Source: Sipunculus nudus (lineage: Eukaryota; Annelida; Sipuncula; Golfingiida; Sipunculidae). From it: DNA of 64,000 nucleotides. Under the pieces are notes generated by a model. That model saw only the letters and a program-made list of their open reading frames with translations, made no database searches and was not told the origin of the DNA. The DNA is taken from contig CM049306.1 of assembly GCA_026874595.1 (NCBI GenBank), forward strand, positions 84,844,142 through 84,908,141, in the 5' to 3' direction. Made by a program: the position numbers and the translations under genes. Of this stretch, positions 41,927 to 49,979 are shown in pieces (position 1 is the stretch's first letter; each line of letters starts with the position of its first letter).

Positions 41927-44900
41927 TACGTTAAATACGTTGAAGTATAGAATTAGACATAAAATTCTTGCCGAGTAAATCTAGTATAACTTGTACATCA
42001 TTTTGAAAGGTCAAGGTAATGGCCAGGATGTTGACACTGTTCGTTCCACAAGGTTAAGTTATAATGCTATTTGCTGTTGAGTGCCCTGTTTTAGTGCCTT
42101 TGATGATATGACTTCTTTTCTGAGCATAAATAATCGTTTGCGATCGATTATGCAAAAATTGGGCAAAAAATGGTCGTCTTAGCGGCGGTGGTCGTCATAG
42201 CGGGGTGGTCGTCAGGAGAGATTTCACGGTCTTCCTGTCTCGAAAACATTCGTGGGGAGATAAGACCTGAATTACTATTCTTATATTTCTCTTTATTTCA
42301 GTTTCTTCGGAGTTCCTTCTCACGCCAGCCCTGTGAGAGGTTGTTAGCCAGCCCCAAGCGACAGCTTTTGTATGAGGGGCAGCTCACTCTGCTAGGTCAG
42401 TCAGCAGTCGCATAATACATATGCATATATTAGTTTACCTATACATAGTATACATTTAGTAGTAAAGATATACATATTACCTCCCTTCGTATATTTCATC
42501 TAATACATTAAAGGCGACATTGCTTGTTGTTAATCTGAATAAAAAAATCTGCCAAGATTTTAATTCAAGGCTTCTATATGTATTACATAATATCGACACC
42601 AATAAGCAATGTTCCATAAGATTAATGTAAAACTAAACAAAACTCAAGAAGAGAGACCATATATATTGTACCTACACCGTTCACGTTGACATCCAGCAGA
42701 TTATTATTTGTACATATGACATTTAATAAGAAAACTGATTAATGTATGTCAATGCAGATTTTACAAGAAGCCATCAAATTAATGTCTGGCCATACAATTT
42801 TCATTAAGTCATCAGATTAAGAACACAGAAGAACGCAGATTAATATTTGGCCGGTTTTTCAATACATATTTCAAGAAGAGAGTAGTCATGTTTGTTAAGA
42901 CAAATATAAAGCAGTGAAAATTTTTGGAGTCATACCTGCAAGATGAAATGTAATTTTTTTGTGTAGATTGGAATGAAATGGATATTAATCATTTCGGCAG
43001 TTGAGACGAAGTGACCGATAACATATAAAACTGCAGCAAAAAAAAAAAGACAGAGGTTGTGTCAGCCTTTCCGCCAGGCCATCAGAAAGCAATTGCTTTT
43101 GGCTAAGTGTGCGGTGTTTTTATTGTCAGCTGACAATAACGGCATTGTGCCAGGTTAAATGATGTGGTGGCTGCCAGACCCATCACTGCACATTTCAACA
43201 CGCCATAAGTTCTTTCTTTGTCCAGGTGTTAACAAACAGGGTACAGTTTTATATGGATTCTAAACAGTACTCAGGATCAAATGGAGGGTTTAGTATACCA
43301 CAGAGCATTTAAACAGTAAAGGACTTAACTTTGTTTTTCTGATATTATAATCAGTAAGTGGCACGTAATAACACTTTACGTTAAATTGCCAACAATAAGG
43401 CAGAAAAGAGAGTAGCATTAAAGAGTTCCTTTGTGTGGTTACAAGAGCATCTCTCTGATATCGTTACTCTTTCTCCCAGCTAATGTGCTTACAGTCAATG
43501 TATGTTTTCTTTTATTTCTACAGAGGTATCTAAAACAATAGAGATGTATTTGTTCCTCTTTGATGATATCCTGTTGCTGACGCGGATAAAGAAACCGCCA
43601 AGAAAGGTGAGCAGGAAATCTCATCTAAAGCAAATATAAAACAATAAATGCTTCATAACCTTTCAAGTGAATCAAGTTAAAGTAGTGGTTTATATTTTAA
43701 ATGATAATGCAACATTTATTTGAAAGAAATATGAGTAATTAAAGTAATTATTATCAGCAAAACTTTGAGACTACTTCGGTTCATAATTAAAGATTTGCAC
43801 GAGCAGTTCAAGGAACACCAATTCCTTGAGCCTCAGTAACAAAAACTATATAATGTAAATACAGTAACTTTGATAATTAATAGTTTAATCGTGGGCTACT
43901 TGAATGAAGTAGACAATACATTCCATATCGCAACAATATATGAATTTCTTACCTGTACAATACGGGAGCAAATGTATACTTTTTGTTACAGCGGTCGTCA
44001 TCATCTGACATGAACCACATGGGTGCAAAAGCTGGGACGACAGAGGGCGCTGTATTCGTCGTTCACCGCCAGCCCGTCGCGTTGGATCGCTTTACCATGC
44101 ATGACGTCAGACCCCCAGATGCCACTGGTCAGTATATAATCATAGTCTCAACTTTCAAGGAGACATATATTAATTCCTTCATCTAAAGTATTCACTATAT
44201 ACATATATGTCCACCTCGATGGCTAAGATAATGTGCAGGCGTAAGGTTAGTTGAATTGCACAGGACTTTATTAATTAGTATATTTTTGGATATTTTAAGA
44301 GGAACTGTTAATTTGAGAATGAAAAACAGCAAAATTAAAAGGGCAAGGACCGCAAATGTAACTCACAAACGTCATGCAAGTAATATTGTCAATCAAATAT
44401 CTGAGAAAACATTCAGGACGTTGACTCTAGTAACGGTGTCCCGGAATTTGAAATCGTTTGGCAGGAAGAAGCAGACAGCTTGCCATGTCACCCTGCCACC
44501 AACCATAGTGAAAAACCAAAGTTTCAGCTTCCGATGATAAGAGGATTGATCTTTCCTTGCACCATCGTATTTATGGTACCAAAAGTTAGCAAGTAATAAA
44601 AATCATAGAAAATTATACGTTTACTCAAAATTCAGTTGGTACGAAGTGATCGAATAAGCTGTAGTTATAATCTTTGTACAATTTTGGCATACAAAATTGT
44701 TTTCGTGAAATTTCACATCATTTTCTAATGCTCTCTAACGCTCAACAAGTCCCCCAGACCCTCAGCTTCGTGTATAGGAACATCAAATATAAATATTATA
44801 TAAATATTTAAGCAATAGTCATGGTAGTAGCCAAACTGCTCGACCACCAGTCATTTAACTAAGAGGTTTGTCCGCGCCGCATTGATAAACATATTTGATT

Positions 44901-47122
44901 TATGGTCTTTCTACTAATTATTTGTAGCCTTTGTCTTTTAACTGATGTTAGGGAATCCACTAACAGCTATCGATAAAGGACCATATAAATGTGTGGATCT
45001 CGCTGCAGCAATAATCCAAACGCAAGGGTTGTAAGTCACTTGTGTTTTATGTGTGTCTGTATTTTACACTCTTCTCTTTCATATATTCAAAACAATATAT
45101 ACACACATACTTTTCAGATAAATGAAATGTTATCATACATTTGCATATGTTCCAGGGGACCTATCCTGTGGTGATGTTTTGTTCGATATATGTGTGGTAT
45201 TCACTGTCGCAGCTTCAGTTGCAGGTTGTCTGTGATGGCACGTGCATGACTGATGGACGTGGCGCCACCTGTTGGACTATAGTGTCACTGTTCGTTTGGA
45301 CCGGTGGCGACTGTGCCCATGTTGTGGTACATCTTTTAACTGTTGTGACTGGTCCAGTCATACATGATGTTTGTTTGATTATACTCCATTGTTTGCTGGT
45401 CTGCCTTGGGTCGTCCCTGGTGCCGATTGCACGCCCTCCTGGCTCCTAAACATGCATGGCCTCTCATCATAGAATGCATGCATGGTATGTCCAGTAGGAC
45501 ACTATAGTGTAGTCCCTATCTTGGGTCGCCGAGTGCGACACGTCTTCTCACCTGGGCCCTAATATTGTCAGTGATTGGTGCCCAAACAGCGTTCGTTGTT
45601 TCCAAACTGTTGTTTTCAATAGTATCACACACTATGGCCCGGTCTTACCTTAAGGTGCTAGGCTTTCTAAATTTCATAAAAGGGAGTTGGGAGCTGGCGT
45701 TGGAGTGTCATATGCAATCGTCGCTGGAGGACTATAGGCGGAACCAGCAAGCCATGGAGGAGGATGACGAATTGGGTCAAAGGTCAAATTTACTGTTTGG
45801 TTGCCTCTCTGCAGCCAACGGCCTTCGCAATGCCTTTGTTCTGGTCCAGATCACCCGATTCCAGCAAGTAATAGGTGTCTACACTCTCCAGGCCCCGTCA
45901 GAATCGGTCAAGGTAAGCTTACCACTACACAAGGTATGGGTTTTAAAATGGCAACCTTGTATACCCCTGGCGGAGGTCAAGGCTATCGTTGATTTATATT
46001 ATTTTAAACATATATCGTTCGAGGTAACATCAATAGTATCAAAATAACACAGCCTGGAAATGACTTCCGTGATTTAGATTCTTGTTTAAAATCCCAGAAC
46101 TTACCAGGGCATTCTAGTTATAGAATTGCAATGCCAAGCTGTGCAATAGGTAAATGTTAATGTTTTTGAAATAAACATAAACTTTGTGGTTTACGGTTAA
46201 TGAAATATGTATCATCATGTGCAAGGTATATTCCTTATCTCAGAAGGAACAACTTTAGCCTTTATGTTATTCCTTACGGAATAATACACGCTCTTCATGT
46301 GCACAATATCTGTAAAAAAACGCAGTGATGGATTCCCTCATCCTCATTCTCTTGCTCGTTTAGTGAAACCAGAATTCAGTAGTCGACTAATCGGTTGATA
46401 AGATACTACTTTTATCAAGCGACAAAGATGTTTATAAAATCAAACCTTGAATCATGTATAATATCATCTATTTCTGCCTTATTCAGACTACCTGGGTAAC
46501 ACAACTCAAGGAGGCGCAGGAGAAGTTCAAGGAAGCCTGTACCAACAGCCGGCGTAACTCGGCGGCGGTGAACATTGAAGAGAACCAGGGGACGACTCAG
46601 TCGAGCGCGACGGAGTCTCCAAAACCTAGGCCTATTAAAACATCCAGCTTCAAAGAGATTCGAGCGCAACGAGAGCGCCGGGTAGCAAGAAGCGCCTCGA
46701 ATATCGAGCGCCAAAGGACTATTGAGGAGCGAGAGGAGAGCGAGCCTCACCTCCCTCCTCACTTCTTGGTAAATATAACCTCATCAGCGGCGGCGGCGGA
46801 CGATTATGACCAGCTGGCGAGCGCTAGTGATGAGTGCCAGGATGATGCAGGATGCTGCCGGGAGGAGGACACAATCCTTCTGCAGCCTAAAGATGGTGCG
46901 GATACAGAACAAAGGATTGAGGACAGGCTTGAGCAGCCTGCGGAGGATGGGGACGAGATCGATAAGACGCTCCCTGATACGGACGATTTGAATTCCCTCG
47001 GTGTGACAGCTTTAGATTCGCAGCTCCCGCAGCACAGACGATCGTTTTCTCACATACGACACGTGGCCCCGTTACAGGCCATACATGAAAAATCTAAATC
47101 AGTGGACGTCGTTTATATATAA
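13258..47122 (+). CDS. PLEKHG7: Dbl-family RhoGEF with DH and PH domains, PLEKHG7-like; 15 exons, 5' end incomplete
   Basis: DH-PH proteins load GTP onto Rho-family GTPases at membranes or cytoskeleton. Fifteen exons splice in phase to 2,220 nt (739 residues plus stop), numbered here from the first exon seen. Residues 1-137 are basic and low-complexity (RTRRKRSSVDLG, then KGTFSFLKL). The DH domain runs from about 160 to 375: ERKRREAVWELF opens its first helix and LTDLLISPMQHCTKMPLLL is its third conserved region. PH runs from about 395 to 545: LLYEGQLTL, MYLFLFDDILLL, GLRNAFVLVQ and a closing helix with TTWVTQL. The rest is an acidic serine-rich tail ending VDVVYI. WCEQ before the third region, the YCLNYSKA helix and the LYEG/YLFLF spacing recall PLEKHG7; PLEKHG5 or PLEKHG6 are alternatives. 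The usual QR-TRYPLLL is QHCTKMPLLL here. DH-PH identity is very secure, the orthology moderate. No start codon is assigned within these exons. Confidence 0.9.
13329..15700 (+). other. RhoGEF intron after exon A, first part
   Basis: AT-rich, with no exon seen. A short G/C-rich stretch at 14950-15000 (aggggcgtatttcgggg) resembles the ends of nonautonomous invertebrate repeats. Confidence 0.5.
15715..16260. mobile_element. Candidate nonautonomous element with TTCAGRTTACCCC terminal repeats
   Basis: The left end has several direct copies of ttcagattaccccc-like motifs (15731, 15747, 15810, 15828). The right end carries them again, and then in inverted form as ggtaacctgaa twice (to 16258). The 350-bp centre is AT-rich and noncoding. 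This arrangement suits a MITE with subterminal repeats, but no target-site duplication is clear. Confidence 0.5.
16400..16590 (-). repeat. G-rich dispersed repeat, minus orientation
   Basis: Has ctccccctttttt, a 'cttggggacctttt' block and ends cctaaatcctagatccgc, the reverse complement of the start seen at 32268. Confidence 0.55.
16678..16990 (-). other. Unexplained minus-strand open frame within the intron
   Basis: About 80 codons open from 16917 with composition richer in GC than the intron around it, including SGRRQKPPVHLTHEEKVDV. No family recognised and no convincing splice border. It could be a fragment of a transposon protein. Confidence 0.2.
17505..17945 (+). repeat. GAGTCC-rich element, plus orientation
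   Basis: Two arrays of degenerate gagtcc/gaatcc hexamers (17505-17640 and 17865-17935) flank an AT-rich core. The core border ctgtcacactaaata (reverse complement) matches the element at 58725-59300, so the two are one family in opposite orientation. The right array ends about 50 bp before exon B. Confidence 0.7.
17989..18182 (+). CDS. PLEKHG7: RhoGEF exon B, basic N-terminal region
   Basis: Acceptor gattgcag, donor CAAG|gtgggt. The exon is GC-rich against AT-rich flanks. It encodes an Ala run, then RTRRKRSSVDLG, QRKKVLIKRNTIADF and TASLYDQ. RKRSS fits a basophilic-kinase site. It ends with one base that pairs with the next exon to give Asp. Confidence 0.88.
18183..20340 (+). other. RhoGEF intron after exon B, first part
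   Basis: No exon or clear repeat except a short (AC)n at 20165-20182. Confidence 0.5.
20344..20616 (+). CDS. Possible single-exon small secreted protein, 90 aa
   Basis: Starts at ATG in the context aacaATG, about 60 bp after a TATA-like ttttatatga. The first 16 residues (MLFLLLVSSLMVAVYG) form a good signal peptide with a small residue at the likely cut. The mature part is basic at first (NRERKAVWAYC) and has five Cys, two in CPDVPGIHC. The C-terminus is hydrophobic (YTLLAASLLSSCQ), which might suit membrane anchoring. It lies in a RhoGEF intron on the same strand. I recognise no family; chance is a real alternative. Confidence 0.3.
   Translation: MLFLLLVSSLMVAVYGSNLNRERKAVWAYCQGNPSRRDEQFMRHRCPDVPGIHCTESQEMQPVICATSQAGLIKHYAYTLLAASLLSSCQ
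20617..21964 (+). other. Remainder of the intron before exon C
   Basis: A C-run at 21341-21353; otherwise nothing supported. Confidence 0.5.
21965..22005 (+). CDS. PLEKHG7: RhoGEF exon C (41-nt micro-exon)
   Basis: Acceptor ctcatttcag, donor CTG|gtaagt. Only the frame set by exon B is open: it gives (D)SKKVKGTFSFLKL, and another frame meets a stop inside the exon. Continuity into exon D (IDKKTRSKDV) supports it. Confidence 0.85.
22401..22467. repeat. (TA)n microsatellite
   Basis: Near-perfect TA dinucleotides in the intron after exon C. An (ATT)n trinucleotide run follows at 22731-22760. Confidence 0.95.
22470..23794 (+). other. Intron between exons C and D
   Basis: Apart from the ATT repeat, nothing supported. 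A weak tRNA-like A/B-box pair near 23608-23665 may be a SINE relic. Confidence 0.45.
23795..23899 (+). CDS. PLEKHG7: RhoGEF exon D
   Basis: A T-rich tract and ttcag acceptor; donor AAG|gtaggt. Thirty-five codons, phase 0 at both ends, encode IDKKTRSKDVIAALDVVLQN and then KPSHFKDNNLLCYK. The segment lies just before the DH domain. Confidence 0.9.
23900..27699 (+). other. Largest RhoGEF intron (23900-29931), first part
   Basis: No + strand exon seen. A 112-codon minus-strand open frame at 25045-25383 contains a hydrophobic run (ACLSLGFMISYASVATIM) of membrane-segment length. It has no flanking exon I could link, so it is left uncalled. Confidence 0.4.
27700..28230. repeat. Degenerate minisatellite, about 45-bp unit
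   Basis: The block caggattctcngtactagaa recurs with steps near 43-46 bp (27748, 27794, 27880, 27991, 28080, with weaker copies between). Divergence is high, so the array is old. Confidence 0.7.
28231..29931 (+). other. End of the intron before exon E
   Basis: Open frames at 28358-28660 and 28681-29122 have no recognisable motif. Otherwise AT-rich intron. Confidence 0.4.
29932..30087 (+). CDS. PLEKHG7: RhoGEF exon E, start of DH domain
   Basis: Acceptor cttcttttcag, donor CAT|gtaagc. Fifty-two codons, phase 0 both ends. Encodes DVHWSELIASQDQ, a short linker, then the first DH helix (REAVWELFKSELVFLTDHL), the first conserved region that contacts Rho switch I in Dbl proteins. Confidence 0.95.
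30300..30560. repeat. Local direct duplication within the intron after exon E
   Basis: A block from cttttcc through atttccaaatgagcaaaac and aaggaa at about 30306-30390 recurs at about 30477-30555, offset near 171 bp, with moderate divergence. Confidence 0.75.
30788..30883 (+). CDS. PLEKHG7: RhoGEF exon F, DH domain
   Basis: Acceptor ccctttatag, donor TAT|gtaagt. Thirty-two codons, phase 0 both ends. CFMEPLKKVQ and EPQDLFSNLDELCY match the loop and LF-N-EL helix typical of DH domains. Confidence 0.95.
30884..32267 (+). other. Intron between exons F and G, first part
   Basis: A ctgtccgtcgtgccgtccg imperfect tetranucleotide block at 31190-31235 starts a stretch of moderate GC to about 31480, probably an interspersed repeat of unknown class. 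No exon seen. Confidence 0.4.
32268..32440 (+). repeat. G-rich 'ggatccaggattt' dispersed repeat, plus orientation
   Basis: Begins aggggcggatccaggattt, then G runs, 'ggtccccaggtctgcaa' and a terminal C run. Inverted relatives are at 6880-7080 and 16400-16590. Confidence 0.65.
33088..33189 (+). CDS. PLEKHG7: RhoGEF exon G, DH domain
   Basis: Acceptor tttcatttgcag, donor CGG|gtgagt. Thirty-four codons, phase 0 both ends. Helix residues VSHTFCRDFISLLLKNV continue the DH domain, ending VLIKAFQR. Confidence 0.93.
33681..33757. repeat. (TA)n microsatellite
   Basis: Long TA run in the intron between exons G and H. Confidence 0.95.
33984..34073. repeat. Compound (TA)n(GA)n microsatellite
   Basis: TA dinucleotides to about 34036 followed directly by GA dinucleotides. 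Confidence 0.95.
34563..34949 (+). mobile_element. tRNA-derived SINE with poly(A) tail
   Basis: The head has an A box tggcttagggg (34571) and B box cagttcgaatctc (34613) at tRNA-like spacing, so RNA polymerase III promotion is expected. A 300-bp body follows, ending acacttgcctcaaac and about 15 A residues at 34935-34949. The complete head-to-tail structure suggests a younger insertion than the relic at 9293. Target-site duplication is unclear. Confidence 0.75.
35333..35449 (+). CDS. PLEKHG7: RhoGEF exon H, DH domain
   Basis: Acceptor tttatgtctccag, donor AAG|gtaggc. Thirty-nine codons, phase 0 both ends. VYHSYCLNYSKAITYLEQL is the DH helix that carries the Y-x-Y/CxN motif before the third conserved region; it ends CEFEK. 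Confidence 0.95.
35450..37795 (+). other. Intron between exons H and I
   Basis: No repeat structure beyond T runs at 37130-37160. A 78-codon minus-strand open frame at 36337-36573 is unrecognised. Confidence 0.45.
37796..37970 (+). CDS. PLEKHG7: RhoGEF exon I, third conserved region of DH
   Basis: Acceptor cctgtgtttcag, donor TTAA|gtgagc. It encodes WCEQDARCKRLQLTDLL, then ISPMQHCTKMPLLLSNI and an acidic helix ending ELETSL. The Q-x-x-T-K-x-P-L-L-L core is the DH signature. One base carries over into exon J. Confidence 0.97.
38200..38930. repeat. Minisatellite, exact 53-bp unit, in the intron after exon I
   Basis: Unit core: gttacctggcctaatctgat, ccttgctcccttgttcacag and tccccttattatt. Steps between successive cagtcc are exactly 53 bp in the centre (38347, 38400, 38453 onward). 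About a dozen copies, variable at two sites (ggcaccat/ggcctaat; ggcc/gacc), with diverged edges. Confidence 0.95.
38931..39890 (+). other. Remainder of the intron before exon J
   Basis: Nothing supported except a second acceptor at 39851-39853, 37 nt upstream of the chosen one. Confidence 0.5.
39891..40006 (+). CDS. PLEKHG7: RhoGEF exon J, DH-PH junction
   Basis: Chosen acceptor aaaacatttcag at 39890, donor GAG|gtatga. Joined to exon I it gives ETSLKNLEAKMKWLKNF, which keeps the expected distance between PLLL and KWL. A second acceptor lies 37 nt upstream and would add an in-frame stop. Ends IDPRAFIPE. Confidence 0.9.
40298..40334. other. Perfect 13-bp hairpin in the intron after exon J
   Basis: caaagtgattttt pairs with aaaaatcactttg across an 11-nt loop. 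The role is unknown; it may be the relic of a foldback element. Confidence 0.6.
40335..42301 (+). other. Intron between exons J and K
   Basis: A (TA)n run at 41887-41922. A 131-codon minus-strand open frame (41183-41578) is long for this AT content but has no recognisable motif. Confidence 0.4.
42302..42395 (+). CDS. PLEKHG7: RhoGEF exon K, start of PH domain
   Basis: Acceptor ctctttatttcag, donor CTAG|gtcagt. It reads FLRSSFSRQPCERLLASP and then KRQLLYEGQLTLL, the first PH strand. It ends in phase 1, matching exon L. Confidence 0.93.
43524..43606 (+). CDS. PLEKHG7: RhoGEF exon L, PH domain
   Basis: Acceptor tttatttctacag, donor AAG|gtgagc. It gives EVSKTIEMYLFLFDDILLL and TRIKKPPRK, the PH strand pair with the hallmark YLFLF-D/N-D. 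Confidence 0.96.
43992..44127 (+). CDS. PLEKHG7: RhoGEF exon M, PH variable loop and strand
   Basis: Acceptor tttttgttacag, donor ACTG|gtcagt. A serine- and glycine-rich loop (RSSSSDMNHMGAKAGTTEG) leads into FVVHRQPVALDRFTMHDV, a PH strand. Phase 1 end pairs with CC of exon N to give Ala. Confidence 0.9.
45815..45912 (+). CDS. PLEKHG7: RhoGEF exon N, PH domain
   Basis: Acceptor cctctctgcag, donor AAG|gtaagc. Encodes NGLRNAFVLVQITRFQQV, then GVYTLQAPSESVK. GLRNAF and the run to W in exon O fit the last PH strands. Confidence 0.94.
45913..46486 (+). other. Intron between exons N and O
   Basis: AT-rich with nothing supported. Confidence 0.5.
46487..47122 (+). CDS. PLEKHG7: RhoGEF terminal exon O: PH helix and acidic serine-rich tail
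   Basis: Acceptor ctgccttattcag; stop TAA at 47120-47122. TTWVTQLKEAQEKFKEA is the closing PH helix with its conserved Trp. About 195 residues of predicted disordered tail follow. It holds basic-serine sites (RRNS, RSAS, RRSFS, KSKS), an RAQRERR cluster, a strongly acidic middle (EEDTILL, EDGDEID) and the last residues SVDVVYI. GC content is well above the surrounding introns. The final V-Y-I fits a class II PDZ-ligand pattern, which is inference only. Confidence 0.95.
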   Translation, partial: TTWVTQLKEAQEKFKEACTNSRRNSAAVNIEENQGTTQSSATESPKPRPIKTSSFKEIRAQRERRVARSASNIERQRTIEEREESEPHLPPHFLVNITSSAAAADDYDQLASASDECQDDAGCCREEDTILLQPKDGADTEQRIEDRLEQPAEDGDEIDKTLPDTDDLNSLGVTALDSQLPQHRRSFSHIRHVAPLQAIHEKSKSVDVVYI

Positions 47123-48014
47123 AAAAAGTACATAACTTTATACTTCTTCTGATAATAGCAAATGGAATATTTATTTGCACAAACAGGGTATTTTCCCACA
47201 GGAGTACTTTACAAACTTGAGGCACTGGTGAACAAGGGGACTTACTAACAAAGGGTACAAGCAAACAGGTCTTAACAAACTTGCGAACATGGGGACTAGC
47301 GAACAGGAGAACATTACAAACATAGGGAACGGACGGACATGAGCACCTTACAAACATTGGGAGCTATTGAACAGGAGGGCGTTGAAAGCAAACGACACCA
47401 ACGAACCGGAGATATTTTAAAATATAGGGTACTGGTGAACAAGGGAATATTGCAAACATCAGATATGAGTTAGTCCTCTGTTTTATACACCTAATGTTGA
47501 GTTGGATGTGTTAATATATGGGAGATCCAAGGAACAAACCCCATGCACACACGTTCAGTATAAAAAAAATCGCGCATTCATATATTGTAAAATAGATGTG
47601 TCTATGGATGATGTACCTGTCAACAGTCTGACAAAGCTAACTCGCAGCTCCAAAAGAGATACTTTTCACATTGCAATGGATTAAGACGGGGAAACGCATT
47701 ACCTGCGGAATAGCAGCATGTGATAGATGTGACTCGATAATGACAGTCTTGCTGTTTATGACCAAAGGTGATTTATACTAAAAAAATGGTTAATATGAAG
47801 CAAGTCTATAACGTATGGTATGTACTACCGAGATAAAGTCTATACTGAATACATGCCGAACACGACGACCCTGATTTATATATAAAAACAGTGTATACTT
47901 TAAATCCTTTTTCAATTGAACCCTTTTGTAACATGATAAAACTTTACTTTGTAATACGATAAATTTCCAATGTCTTATGTTTACGCGATACTTCGAAAAG
48001 TGTGTCTGAATAAA
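47123..48014 (+). other. Likely 3' UTR and downstream flank of the RhoGEF gene
   Basis: The stretch after the stop has no further coding signal. A degenerate tandem block sits at 47175-47460. The first clear AATAAA I see on the + strand is at 48009-48014, a candidate poly(A) signal. The true cleavage site is unknown. Confidence 0.4.
47175..47460. repeat. Degenerate short tandem block downstream of the stop codon
   Basis: Variants of ttacaaacatggggac and gaacagggga recur about every 32-41 bp. The array is irregular and begins about 50 bp after the RhoGEF stop, so it is probably transcribed in the 3' UTR. Confidence 0.6.
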
Positions 48015-48509
48015 TATGATAAAGATAGTGTATAAATGCAAAATACTATAATGGGTGTAGAGAGTTTAAATTCATAAGATATCGGTAATACCAAAGGACC
48101 AGTTTTTGTATGCTATGATACTGGTACTTGACCAAGGGGAACTTGCAAAACGTTCCTTATTTTTATATGATCATATTGCACCACTAGTTGAACTTTTTAA
48201 ATGGTTGCGGTGCACTTTCCTACAGAAAAACTTAGCTCCAAAATAACATCATATTTAGATTTCAAGACGCCTCCATTCTGGGGTACCAAACTTCATTGAC
48301 TCTGTTCCCATCTGTTGGGTTTTTGTCAAACGCCGGTCTATATTTATACGTTGTATTGTATTTTAATGATGTTATTGTTTTCAAAATGAGCGGGAGCTTG
48401 AGTAAACTTGTCTGTGATCACCTCCTGCAGGTGTTTGGACATTTTATTTGCATTATATCACCGCCCCATGTCGTGTCTGCTCATAATGAACCTCTTCTGG
48501 TTATAGGCA

Positions 48510-48850
48510 GTGCGGGATAGCCGGGACTACTTGTATCAATTGTCAAACTTTAATATAAAAAGTTGTTACATTTCAAGGTAACACCTTCTGTTTACATGTA
48601 TGTTTACAAAATATTACTAATTACATGAAGGCCTTAAAAACACCAGTGTTCCACGAAACACCAATGTTAATGTAATTTGCAATGAACAATTCTTATCCAA
48701 CATAATGTGAACGGACTACATTACCTCTTCAATATATTTGTACCTATGCTATTGGTGTATTTAGAAGCCCCGGTGCATTGTGTGCCGCTGATACCCTTGT
48801 AACCTTTCCAGCAGAGTCGTATTCTTCGGGTCCGATTCTGTGCAGTGTGA
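48510..48850. repeat. Dispersed repeat, copy B
   Basis: Same orientation as copy A (740-1060), with matching blocks in order: acatttcaaggtaacac, tacaaaatattacta, tttgtacctatgctattggt and gggtccga. Flanks differ from copy A. Confidence 0.6.
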
Positions 48851-49570
48851 CATTATATTCTAATATATCCATCAGAGGTCACTATACGGGCCATGTTGCA
48901 TTTACATCTTACCGACCATACCCATGGTACAAAGCTACAAGCGCTTGACATAGTCGAGCCTATCGAACACTATGAATCATATTAGAACAACTCAGATATC
49001 TCTCATTCCTAAATTTCCAGAGATTCACACAAAACACATTACAAAATAAATCGATTTTGAAGCTAACTGGCCCTGGTCTTCATTTGCAAAAAAATGTGAT
49101 CCACGAAAAATGGGCGGCGAATTCATAGAACAATGTACTTTATTTGTATGCCCTAAACATAAAATGAAGTGTACAAAGCTACGCCACTTAACTTGTATTT
49201 GTAAGTCCTGAAAGGTCTCCATTTGACTGGACAGACACCCTGACCAACGCATATCTTTATCGGAAGAGGACATATTGACTCATGTGTCCCGTCTGTTCAC
49301 TTAGGTCACAGACTCGTATATTAATATGTGTAGAAGGCTACAAGCACAAGGAAGGGCCCCTCTTGAGTTCGACAGACTCTGGCGGATGGTGGGATAAAGT
49401 GGCATACAAAGATAGCTCTGTAATTTGACAATATTAGGGGCATCTTCCCTTGACTAAAAAAACCTAACCAACCCACCCCTTTTCTTTCACTTATGTACTA
49501 ATAAAAACGACGAAATCTCATAGATAAAGGGTTTCAAAAAGACTTGATGTCAGGCATTCTAAAAATGTTC
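48851..49570. other. No gene seen
   Basis: An 82-codon minus-strand frame at 49025-49273 has no recognisable motif. Confidence 0.45.
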
Positions 49571-49611
49571 TGTAAACTACGGAGCCCGGGAGACGACATG
49601 GTGAAAAATAT

Positions 49612-49815
49612 TTATTAATTCGTGCGCACGAATTACTAATCCGTGCGCACGAATTACCAGGTGTGAAAAATATATTTCCAAGCTGGAAAAAATATTTATT
49701 AATTCGTGCGCACGAATTAGTGACCAATGAGAACAGCTCTCTTATGTTGCTGGCTCAATGCTCATTGGCTATTAACTCGTGCGCACGAGTTATTAATTCG
49801 TGCGCACGAATTACT
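49612..49815. repeat. Left palindrome array of the TIR element
   Basis: CGTGCGCACG cores start at 49621, 49642, 49705, 49778 and 49799. Pairs 49621/49642 and 49778/49799 are exactly 21 bp apart. The 49778 copy has both arms changed together (actcg...cgagt), keeping the dyad. Confidence 0.9.
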
Positions 49816-49979
49816 AGCCAATGAGAAGCAAGCACACATCGACTCTGTCTAGGCACAGGCTGGCATTTTTAGCGGGCACACACGGCTGTCAAAATGGAGC
49901 CCAGCGCCTTCCGACAATTCCATGACTTCCTTCCTTGGAAAATTTGGAACTCTGTATATTGAAAATAGAAAGGGCTTTA

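Larger units (their letters stand above)
42396..45814 (+). other. Introns K-L, L-M and M-N
   Basis: No repeat or exon beyond those listed. The block 45180-45800 is richer in GC than its surroundings and may be a decayed element; it is unassigned. Confidence 0.4.

Noticed and set aside
44206-44262. A-box-like cctcgatggctaag suggesting a SINE
   Set aside because: No B box at proper distance and no tail.
44951-45029. Acceptor-like gttag followed by an open stretch (NPLTAIDKGPYKCVDLAAA) between exons M and N
   Set aside because: Joining exon M directly to exon N gives the expected PH spacing (DAT-A-NGLRNAF). The extra segment would break the strand and has no good donor.
45180-45560. Possible Tc1/mariner transposase remnant on the minus strand
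   Set aside because: Weak resemblance of short words only, with inconsistent spacing and no DDE/D motifs.
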